Assembly: GCA_017979445.1 (NCBI GenBank)
Contig: CM030715.1
Location: 29,241,169 to 29,305,168 of the forward strand
Source: Akebia trifoliata
Taxonomy: Eukaryota; Streptophyta; Magnoliopsida; Ranunculales; Lardizabalaceae
Length of the DNA: 64,000 nucleotides
Direction: 5' to 3'
Positions 55,001 to 64,000 of the stretch are shown here, piece by piece. The notes beneath the pieces were generated by a model, which was given only the letters and a program-made list of their open reading frames with translations, was not told the origin of the DNA and did no database searches. The translations under genes and the position numbers were made by a program. Within the stretch, counting starts at the first letter, position 1. Each line of letters begins with the position of its first letter.

Positions 55001-58000
55001 ATGAATTATTTCTGTTGAGATAAAATCCAAAAAACACAGCTTAAGGCTTGAATAACAAATATCAACTGTCGATCTAAGGTGACGTGAAGTATTTTTGATT
55101 ATAACCTTTTTTTTTTCTATTATAACTAGAAGATCTTTATGTCACACGGCAATCACTATACGTATTTTTTTTCCTAATAGATTTATGAGGCTCAAACTGA
55201 TGGAGGACATTGTTTGCTGTTATATGTTTCTATCTATTTTTAATTCAGTATGATTTCAATTAATTCTTTACCCTACTCTTACTGCACTCTTTATGTTGCT
55301 TTGGTGCCATACCTTGTTCTTCGTTTTCAATTATTTGCCTTGTACTCCCCTCACTCTAGCTTATTTGACCTTTTCCTTTGCTAGTCATATTCTGTCCAAA
55401 TGTTCCCTAAGAAAGCTTTGGAGAACCTTCACGAAATTAGGTATTTCTTGCTCCCCCAAGACGTAGTTTTTTTTCCTTCATATTTTTCCCCATTTTATTT
55501 GTTGGTGTGATGTACGTTTTAGTTTTTTCATACATATAGTTTTTTTTTTTTCTCTGATGAAGTGATTTTGCTGGAGTACTTTCCGGACTGTCAAAGGAGT
55601 TCAATATCAAGAAATTTCTGTCTGTTTATTTAGCATCATTGGCAAAATACAGGTTTTTTTTTTACCGTCTTTAATGCCTTCCTGAACTTGCCCCTTATCC
55701 TTTTATGCTGAGATATTTATCATTTATTTTGCAGTTCATCCGATGATTTCTGCTGCCTTGCCTTGATATACACAATTGAGACCGTTCCTGTAAAGGATTT
55801 TATTGGTGATATTGTTGTTAATGTGCTCACTTCCTACAATCTGTTATTAAAGAGCACAGATAATTCTAAATTATGTGAATCAGGTATTGTTTGATGCTAT
55901 TTTCCTCAACAGAATTTTCTCTACTATGCAAACATTTCTTCGGATTGGATTGGTTTCTTCAGTGCTTTTGTGCTTAGGACATGCATTATTGTATCTTATG
56001 TTGCACTAATTGACCAACTCTCATCGTTCTACTATGAATATATTGACTCTCTGATGGTTCTGGCGTAAATCCTTAGGTTTCTGGCGAATTTTAGATACAA
56101 TTCGTAAACATTATCCATCTGAACTACAGGGAGCTGTTCGCAAGGCCACGGAGGTCTGTTGACTTATTGTCTCTTTAATTTATACCAGTTTCTGGCTCGA
56201 CCCTAGTTTTAATTTGTTATCCTTAATGTGATTCATTTGTAGGATTCAAAAGTGAACTCCAAGAAAGAGAATTCCATTTTTGAGGTTTTGGGCAAGATTT
56301 TAGACGGAAGTTCAGCTGTACCACCTGAGATCTCTGATTCGAAAATTTGGTTTTCTTTGGAACATCCAAAGGTACTATCTGTTGGAACTGGTATTCTTCA
56401 GAAGATTTAATTAATTAAATATATTTTGTTTTCTTCCCACTAACCTTTCCCTTCCTTCCCGCTCCTTGGAAATGGCTTGTATGCCCCTTTTACTGCTATT
56501 TCATTCAATTTTCCATTCATTTTTCTAGAAAGAACTGTTTGATGAATTTGTCTTTAGGCTGAGGTTCGTCGAGCTTCACTATCCTGTTTGGCCAAATCTG
56601 GTATTCTGAAAGCTAAGGCCATTGAATCACAGGTACTTTTGGTGCTCTTAGTCTTAATTTTCCAGTATTTTAGCAGTTTTTCCCTACTTGGTTTCTTACT
56701 TTGTTGGGGAATGTTCTAATATTTTATTTGTATTGGTTCGTTAAATCTTTGTCTGATATTCTTTCTATCCTCAAATTTTAATGTTTTTTTTTTTTTTACA
56801 TGTGATCCAGAAGCTTGTAACTATTCAAGAAGCAGTGTTACGCCGGCTCCGCGATGATGACCTCAGTGTTGTTCAAGCGGCTTTATCTCTTGATGGATTG
56901 TCTGGCGTTATAAATATCCCTGATCTTCTTGAAGCATTTCAGAATGTACTTTTCAGATGTGTCGACATTGTGACAGCAGGTAAGTTGAGTTCACTATGTT
57001 TGCTTTTAACTATTTATTAAGAATTCAAGTTCCTCTATACATTGTTCTCATTTGGTCTCAATGGTGCCTGAGTGAATTTTCTAAGATTCTTTGTTGACTA
57101 AGACTGGAAATCATTTATCTTCAAAATTTCCCCATGCTTTGTCAATAGACATTCAGAATTAATTTGAGAAATTTAATTGAACATGGAGAAGTTTTGTAAA
57201 ACAAAATTGTCAATTTAGGGAAGTTTGAAGAATTACTGCCAAAGTGCTGGGAGAACACGGTGCACGGGATGAATAATGCTCTACACAAATGGACACAAAT
57301 ACGGGTGAGAAAAGGGTATTTTTGGAAACATCCCCCTGTAAAATCGATGATATTGGCTTACCCCCTTGCAAAATGTAAGATGAGGCTTACCCCCTTGACT
57401 ATAAGTCAGCGTTGCGTTTTCTTGATGATTTAACGGTAAAATTTTGATATTTTTTCAAAATGTTCTAACTTAAATCAAAATTTGGAAAATTTTTAGTGTT
57501 AAGTCACCAAGAAAAAACATTGTTGACTTACGGTCAAGGGGGGTGAACCTAATCTTGCATTTGCTAGGGGGTAGACCCAATATCACCAATTTTACATGGG
57601 GGTGTTTCTAAAATACCCGTGAGAAAATGAGATGCAAAATTACAAGTCGTTCAATATAGTGTCATTTCATTAAATAAATGATGATAATGATTAGGACATT
57701 GATAATGCTTTTTTCTCTCTCTCCATATCAAGTTTGAAATCCATGTAATCGATTTCCAAGTGTTACTCCAACATTAATAATATAAAATATTATTATTTCA
57801 CATTCCAATAAGAAAGAAATATTTTATATTTGAATAGTTGAAAGCTTCTGCAATAACTATGTTAGATATACTTTAGCTATGGTGTTTAGAGGGATATTCA
57901 TAATGAGTACAAGCTTTGTTAATGGTTTCCATTCAAGGTAGGGAAAGTAGACATCGTATGATTAGTCTGCTTGCTTCCATCACTAACTTTACTATTTCCC

Positions 58001-61000
58001 CTGGAAGCAAGGACAACCAGGTGTGCAGAAATAGCAGGGATGGAAAAACTGGGTTAATGGCTTCCATTTTATCGTTCTTCTGTTCTCTTTAGTCTCCCTT
58101 GTAGGTCACCTCGGCCTCTTGTGAAGGCTTCCTATGTTTTTATTCCTGTTTCTTGGGGTTCTATCATGAAATCTCTTATGCCTAACCTTATTTTACCTAC
58201 TAGAAGTAAACTTGAACAGGCAACAATGATTTTGGGTTCTTTAATTGTTCCCGATGCAAATTGAATTTTTAATTATCCAAAAATTGGAATATCTTGATTT
58301 ACTTGTGGATCCTTTTTCATCCTGACTCTCTTTCTGCAGGTCCAAAACTGGTTACATCTGCAGCTTGTGATGTTGCTGTATCTTGCCTTGATTGTGCTAT
58401 TTCAAATTTCCAAGACCACCTTGACTATTCAAAGGGTGTTGCTACAATGATGTTTCCATTACTTCTGATTTTGCCGAAGGTTTCTTATTTGATTTCATTT
58501 TGAAGCCTTTTTCTAGTTCTATGATTTTATATTTTACGTATTCATTTTGAGTGTCTGCCAGTACATTGGTCCATTTATTTACATTAAGCCATTAGTTTTA
58601 TTCTATTTTTTATTTTTTTGTTTGCTAACTTGCAGACATGGAGGTTAAATCTAAAGGCTCTGGAATTAACAAAGGAAGTACAGTGGTCATTTTACCGCAA
58701 TATTTTTGGTTCATCTGCCTTGATCTCCACAGTCCATGAAAAGGTATTTCTGAATTAAAAAAAGACTTGTATTTCTCAAATCTGGCTGTTGAATTTTTTC
58801 TTTGTTTTACTAGTGTAATATGGTGTACCAATTTATTAGTTTGGATATGGCATCGACTATCTGTAATCTGATTTTGAGAATTTGAAATAATGCAGAAATT
58901 GGAACCTAGTTTCAGAACTTCAATCAATATGAAGACTGTTGGAGCTTTGGCTGAAACTTTCTCAACAAGCCCAGAAGAGTACATGCCTTGGTTGGTCGAG
59001 CGTTCTAATGGTTTTGAGCTATCAAAGACATTACTCTTCTTGGTTATACTGCAGTCATTTATGAAGCCAAAGGAAGGTGAGTACGTTCTATATTTATTGT
59101 TATGTTTTTATGTTCTTGTTTGTCATATTCTATTGCTTCCTTCCTACTATTATGTGAGCACGGTTTGTCACTCCATTTTGTAGTTGATGCAGTAAGTGTT
59201 TATTGTGCTGCTTGATAGTTGTTGGAATTGATTAATCTAAAATTCACAATTTCTAGTTATTTGAACCAATATTTGATTTGCCAAACTGCATGAGAAAAAA
59301 ATAATATTCAAACAAATGAAATAAAAATGGAAATGGGACAAGGATCTACTTGGGAGATATTAAGGGTTTGTTCTTTACAGAAGCCAACTCCAGCTTCAGA
59401 AACTGTCTTTTGGAACAAGCAGAAGCCTAGAGCCTGAAAAGCTATATCCAGTAGAAGCTTATTCGTTACAGGAGCACATAAGCTAGAAATTGATGTTCAT
59501 TTGACAGTTTTTTATTGTTGGATTATGGTAAAATGACAAAAATACCCTTAATGTTGATAATGCATAAAAAATGACCAGAATATTTTAATAAATATATAAT
59601 TATACTATATATATATATTATAATAAATTTATATTAAAAAATTATAAAAATAATTATTTTAATTTAAATAAATTTATAAATTTTATAATTCTATCAAAAT
59701 TTCGACATCTCCTCTTAAAAATGGACATATGAAATTTTCCTGATAAAGAAAATACATGTAAAATACACAATCCAAAATCCACATAAAGATGAAGGGTGTT
59801 TTGGTAATAAAGTAGTGATGATGAATTGCTTTTGGTCTTGGTAGTAAAGATGAAGGGTGTTTTGGTAATAAAGTAGTGATGATGAATTGCTTTTGGTCTT
59901 GGTAGTAAAGATGAAGGGTATTTTGGTAAAAATGAAGGGGTATTTTGGTAGTAATCCCCTTTTGGAAGATGACGGGTATTTTGGTAATCCCCTTTTGTTT
60001 TTTAAGGTTAAGTTTGGTTGGAAATTTGATTAAAGATGAAGGGTATTTTGAAAGATGAAGGGTATCTTGATAAAGATGAAGGGTATTTTGGTAATTCCCT
60101 TTTATTTTTTAAGGTTAAGTTTGGTTGGAAATTTGATTAAAAATGAAGGGTATTTTGGTAATTCTCTTTTGTTTTTTAAGGTTAAGTTTGGTTGGAAATT
60201 TGATTAAAAATGAAGGGTATTTTGGTGAAGATGAAGGGTATTTTGATAATCTCCTTTCGTTTTTTAAGGTTAAGTTTGGTTGGAAATTTGATTAAAGATG
60301 AAGGGTATTTTGGTAACTACACTTGACCCGTTTTACGTTTTTAGCTTCACACAAAGGCCATTTGAAGAAGCCCCTCTTGGATGACTTCCATTAAGAGCTG
60401 TTTTCGGTTTCATTTGAAATCTTCGGGAGCAAAAATAGCCCAAACTCATTCTTTTGGCATTTTGGGCTTAAAAACAAAAAAAAAAAAAAAACCCAGAAAA
60501 AAGCCAACTCCAGAAGCCCAAACAATCAGGGCCCTAAGGTTCCGAATCAACGTGGTCAAGATCTTTTTTTACGGAGTCCAAAAATCTCCAAATTGCATTC
60601 ATATGTTAACTTTGAGTGCAAGTTCCAGGGAATCTCTGGAATCTGTTGCTTAACTCTTCAAAATGGGTAACTTGTCCACGTGTGACACTTTGATTTTCAA
60701 TATGGGTAACTTGTCGAGATCATTTTGGGTTTTTGCCTGATTTCAAAACATTGTTCCGAACAAGATTTTAAATCTTTTTTTTTTTTGATAAATATAAATA
60801 ACAAGATTTTAAATCTTGCTTCTTATAACCTTCTTTTAATTTGTATTATTTTTTTATTTGACTCATTTTCATCATGTCCTTTGTTCCTAGAGATTGGTAT
60901 GTTCATAATATAAGGAGTTTGTCTTGACCTCTAAGCTCTATTTTCATATCATCATCATGGAGCTCCATTATCATCATTGTGATGATAATTTGCCTCATAT

Positions 61001-63091
61001 CAAGAGAATATCTTCCATCGAGTGTCCTGGGACTTACTTGGTTGGTCCTTATTATGCTTATATATTTGTTTTGATGATGAACAACTTTGTGGCCCGTTGG
61101 AGCTATTTTATTCCTTTTCAAATTCCATTGGTAAATGTTATTTCAATATTTTTCTCCACAAAGTTTAGTGGGGAGCTGACTGCTGTACCTTCCTACTTAT
61201 TAGAGCTTGGAAGCTTCGTGGCACTATTTCAAGTTTGTTTTCCAGTTCTCAAGCACGAGTGGAGTGAGGTTGGATCTAGGGATGGGGTCTTTCTAGGGGA
61301 AGAGGTAACAGATTCCCGATAACTTAATCTTTGATGTCATATTTTACATCTTTCTTCTTCACTTGTTTTCTTTTGTCGCATCCGATTGGCAGTTCAACGC
61401 AGAAAAGCTGGACAGGTGTTGCAGTACATTCTTGGGCCAATTGTCCAATTCAAATTGCAAAGAATTGAATGCAGATATTTTGATTTGCATATATTGGAGG
61501 TTACTAAAAGCACTTATTTCAATGGCTCCTCTGGATACCTCGGTGTGTTGTTGCATATCATGTTATATCTTTTATTCATTGTGGAGTGCTCACAATCATA
61601 GTCACCAAAGTCGCCCTCTTTTAAAAAAAATCGTGTTTAAATTGCGATTTTAAAGACTGACGATTAAATCACGACTTTTTGAAAAAGTCGAAATTTAAAC
61701 TAAAAAATGTGATTTTTTTTTTTTTGCTGAACAAGCTATTTTAAAAGGATTTTTTCAAAGGCCATTTATTCTTAAGTTTAAAATAGGATTTGATGATACA
61801 AATGATAACATCACTTAGTAGAAAAAATATATATTGTCGTAACACTATTTCGATTTTTTCCCCATTTTTTTGTTTTTTTTCAACTTTTTCCCTTGCTGAT
61901 TTATTCCCGAACCCCCAACTTGGTGACTATGCTCACAATTAATGGTGTATTTAGGCACCTATTATAATGTGGATCTTTTTATCTTGCAGGCTGATAATAG
62001 GGAGTGGCTATGCGCTCTTAATGATCTGTTTGTCTTCTTTGCGGAATCCCGTCTGAAGAATGTTTTTAAGGAACATCTTCATTTGCTTGTGACAAAGTGC
62101 AATATCTCTCCTATCTGTTTTTTGTCCAGATTTTTTACTGAAGAAGGTTCTTACTATCACTTCTTGCATACTATATGCATCATTGTCTGTGTTTTTGATT
62201 CTATTCTTTAAGGAATTATGTTAGGCTTGATCATTTTATTGCTGGGCTCTGAGAATATTTAGTTTTCATATGTTGTAATTCTTTTGAATTTGTATCTTGC
62301 AGATTTTTCTGTTGCAGTGCAAGTTGAGAGTCTTAATTCTTTCACGACTATTTGTTCTCAATCTGCATCATCAGAAAAGAGTATAAGAAGCAGATATTTG
62401 GAGTTTCTGCTTGGTTTTCCTTCAGTTTTGGTTCCACTTTCCAGTAATAACCAGGTTTGACCTTGGGCCTTTTAGGTAGCGATGTTGGCAATTTTAACTA
62501 ACACTTGTGTATGATTGATACAAAGTTTTGTAATGTGCTTTCCTGTTTGGAGATGCAAGCTTATTTTCTTCTCATTTCGTTAGGTTTCTCATTTCCGGTG
62601 CATACAACTATATCTTATTTTATTGTGCCATTATGTGATAAATTTTGTGTTAAGGATCCATCCATCCATCCATCTTCGTGTTCAGGATATCCGGATAGCA
62701 GCAATGAAGTGCATTGAAGGGCTCTACACTCTTTGGCATCTTATGGATATTTCTGCCGGAAAAAATGGTATTTATTCTCTATAAAGAATAATTCTAAGTG
62801 TAGAAAATCTGCATACACCCAATTTATATAATTTCGTTTCCTCCCCCCCCCTCCTCTTTTTTTTTTTTTTTTTCTCTCTGGTATTGATGTGTACTGATAT
62901 CATAAAATGACAGGGAATGATATTAATTTGCCCCATAACATTTGGACACCTTTTCTTGGGGAGTTTTTGGGCTTAATCATCCAACAAAAAAGGCTGATAT
63001 TGTCAGACCAGAATTTCTTTCAATCATTTTTGACGGCTATACTTGGTTCTTCCTGCCATAGCCTTATAGTGCCGCAAAATACCGATCAGAG
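52025..63091 (+). CDS. UTP10: UTP10/HEATR1-like U3 snoRNP-associated HEAT-repeat protein, exons 1-22 (3' partial)
   Basis: Exons: 52025-52184, 52282-52495, 52600-52695, 52787-52904, 52988-53161, 54540-54710, 55385-55440, 55563-55652, 55735-55883, 56077-56153, 56243-56371, 56558-56632, 56811-56979, 58340-58479, 58636-58743, 58896-59076, 61204-61304, 61393-61542, 61990-62146, 62303-62454, 62686-62767, 62914-63091. All introns are GT-AG and the frame is continuous for about 975 residues, a little under half of the roughly 2,150-residue plant protein. It begins MATSIASQLQAIKSFIQSDA, then LSGHLQLPSSLKTLEYLIRR, ALPYHDTHAFVRIVQLLDLG, and later AVLRRLRDDDLSVVQAALSL, VCFPVLKHEWSEV and LIIQQKRLILSDQNFF, matching Arabidopsis At3g06530. 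UTP10 is a large HEAT-repeat scaffold of the t-UTP subcomplex in the small-subunit processome, acting in the nucleolus in pre-18S rRNA transcription and processing. The start ATGGCG has a good context. The exon 17 acceptor at 61203 was chosen because alternatives create stops. The downstream exons lie beyond the window. Confidence 0.9.
57314..57618. mobile_element. Mutator-like MITE with 9-bp target duplication (UTP10 intron 13)
   Basis: The left terminal repeat begins GGGTATTTTTGGAAACATCC and the right, in reverse complement, begins GGGTATTTTAGAAACACCCC; both continue through TGTAAAAT, GATATTGG and TACCCCCT. The flanking nonamer GTGAGAAAA is identical on both sides (57305-57313 and 57619-57627). 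A 9-bp duplication with long terminal inverted repeats starting GGGTATTTT is typical of Mutator-like (MULE) elements. The 305-bp element is non-coding and folds on itself. Confidence 0.85.
58074..58190 (+). mobile_element. Probable LINE 3'-end fragment (UTP10 intron 13)
   Basis: Contains CCCTTGTAGGTCACCTCGGC, CTCTTGTGAAGGCTTCCTAT, and TTTTTATTCC, similar to the tails of the LINE fragments at 7616-7823 and 32195-32395. It is short and without a clear A tail, so the call is tentative. Confidence 0.35.
59362..60536. mobile_element. Candidate non-autonomous DNA transposon containing a minisatellite (UTP10 intron 16)
   Basis: The left end is TTAAGGGTTTGTTCTTTACA, followed by GAAGCCAACTCCAGCTTC; the right end in reverse complement is TTAGGGCCCTGATTGTTTGG, followed by GCTTCTGGAGTTGGC. 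The ends therefore share an AGGG...TTGTT terminus and an AGAAGCC/GGAGTTGGC subterminal block. No target duplication was seen, so both boundaries and superfamily (hAT suspected from AGGGCCCTG-like termini) are uncertain. The interior is AT-rich and then the repeat array at 59784-60320. Confidence 0.45.
59784..60320. repeat. Minisatellite array in UTP10 intron 16
   Basis: Two 61-base units (59784-59844 and 59845-59905) are nearly identical, containing GATGAAGGGTGTTTTGGTAA and GAATTGCTTTTGGTCTTGG. They are followed by four copies of a second unit built on TTTTTTAAGGTTAAGTTTGG and TTGGAAATTTGATTAAA, starting near 60004, 60111, 60178 and 60266. The word GATGAAGGGTATTTTGGTAA recurs throughout and links the two unit types. 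Confidence 0.85.
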
Positions 63092-64000
63092 GTCTTCTTC
63101 TAATATTACATTATTTCTTTCTCCAATCATGTCATCGACATCCATTTGAAAGCATTTGCAAGTCTCATACATTTTTTTCATATTAAAGAATGGATATTTC
63201 CTTTTTTTTTTACTGTCTTCTTTATCTTTTTCTAATGCTTGCATTGTTTCTTTATTAATTGTTTCACTGGGGTGTTTAGTACATGGCTCTTATAGTTATT
63301 TCACTGTTTTTAACACATTTCTCTTATTGTAGTTGTCTCCTTTTCTTTTGTTTCCTGCTAGAAATTTTCAATACAAATGAAATTATGCAGAATGCAAAGT
63401 GGGGTATGTGGTGGAGAAAGACGAAGTTAGAGACCCCTTTTATCGTAGTTTTTTTTTTTTCAATGCATGTTTGTTGGCATCAAAATACTTGTATGGAGAT
63501 TTAGATGAACTGTTAGACAGCAACTGTTTGTCGGTATCCATTCTTAATTTGTTGGATCCATTCTTAATACATTACACTTATCGGAAAAACTAAATGGTGG
63601 CTGAAATAATTGAATTTGTTTAAGATTTCTTTGGTAAAGTCTCTAGAAACGGCGTGGCCTTGTTATAAAGATTTAATAATTAACTAAAAAGATTGCTGGT
63701 GGTAAATGGTATGTTTGGTTAATTGGAGAAAAATATTTATGGTGCTAGCCTGCTAGGAGAGAAGTCTAGAGAGTTGGAAAGTTGTTTCTGGTTTTGACAT
63801 GTAAGTTCGGAAGAGAATATTTCAGGTAGATAAATTTAGCTTGGAATGAGTTGCAGAGCTAGAAAAGAGAGATAATTAGATTTTGGAGGATATGTGAACA
63901 AAGAAATCCTTAAATAAAATCTGCTTAAACTCGGGAAATAACTCACTCCAAAAGAAAATAAGTCCTAAAATAGTGATAATCACATTTCCCATACACCAAT
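63092..64000. other. Right-edge sequence, probably UTP10 intron 22
   Basis: After the donor at 63092 no exon with the expected next UTP10 residues was found. An open frame at 63399-63593 reads GYVVEKDEVRDPFYRS and ASKYLYGDLDELLDSNC. It is protein-like but I do not recognise it, and it does not fit UTP10 in phase from the previous exon. Confidence 0.4.

Noticed and set aside
61141..61203. Earlier start for UTP10 exon 17 (acceptors near 61162 and 61166)
   Set aside because: In the phase required by exon 16 these acceptors give stop codons within a few residues; the acceptor ending at 61203 keeps the frame open and gives family-like sequence.
1..64000. CRISPR arrays, bacterial operons, organellar insertions or integrated viruses
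   Set aside because: None was recognised on either strand; all regular repeats found are microsatellites, minisatellites or transposon arms.

Overview
This is nuclear DNA from a flowering plant, most probably a eudicot; I cannot name the species. The evidence is AT-rich sequence, genes split by many GT-AG introns, plant-specific protein families (an ARABIDILLO F-box/armadillo protein and a plant form of UTP10), and introns and spacers full of non-LTR retrotransposon remnants, tRNA-derived SINEs and foldback MITEs. No bacterial, organellar, viral or CRISPR features were seen.

Layout. (1) 305-855, + strand: the last two coding exons of a palmitoyl-protein thioesterase gene that starts left of the window. 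(2) 2547-13214, - strand: a complete 10-exon gene for a 357-residue ROG1-like serine esterase/lipase, convergent with gene 1. Its introns hold an RTE-type LINE remnant with a younger LINE tail nested inside it, and a separate L1-type remnant. (3) 13.2-21.7 kb: spacer with SINEs, foldback elements and microsatellites. (4) 21764-34866, - strand: a complete 12-exon ARABIDILLO orthologue of 919 residues (N-terminal basic motif, F-box, leucine-rich repeats, armadillo repeats). Its introns carry at least four LINE fragments, SINEs and foldback elements. (5) 34.9-52.0 kb: 17 kb without a convincing gene. It holds two diverged LTR-like modules, several foldback elements and one imperfect palindrome of about 1.8 kb at 48.9-50.7 kb. 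(6) 52025 to past the right edge, + strand: the first 22 exons (about 975 codons) of UTP10/HEATR1, a HEAT-repeat small-subunit processome protein. Its promoter has telo-box motifs and an upstream MITE, and its introns hold a Mutator-like MITE with a clean 9-bp target duplication and a minisatellite.

The four genes belong to unrelated processes (lysosomal/vacuolar depalmitoylation, lipid ester hydrolysis, ubiquitin-linked root development, ribosome biogenesis), so nothing suggests a functional cluster. All exon joins were placed by hand from GT-AG sites, reading-frame continuity and remembered family similarity; they need transcript support. The most unusual structures are repeats: the large palindrome, the nested retrotransposons, and several MITEs whose target-site duplications can be read directly.
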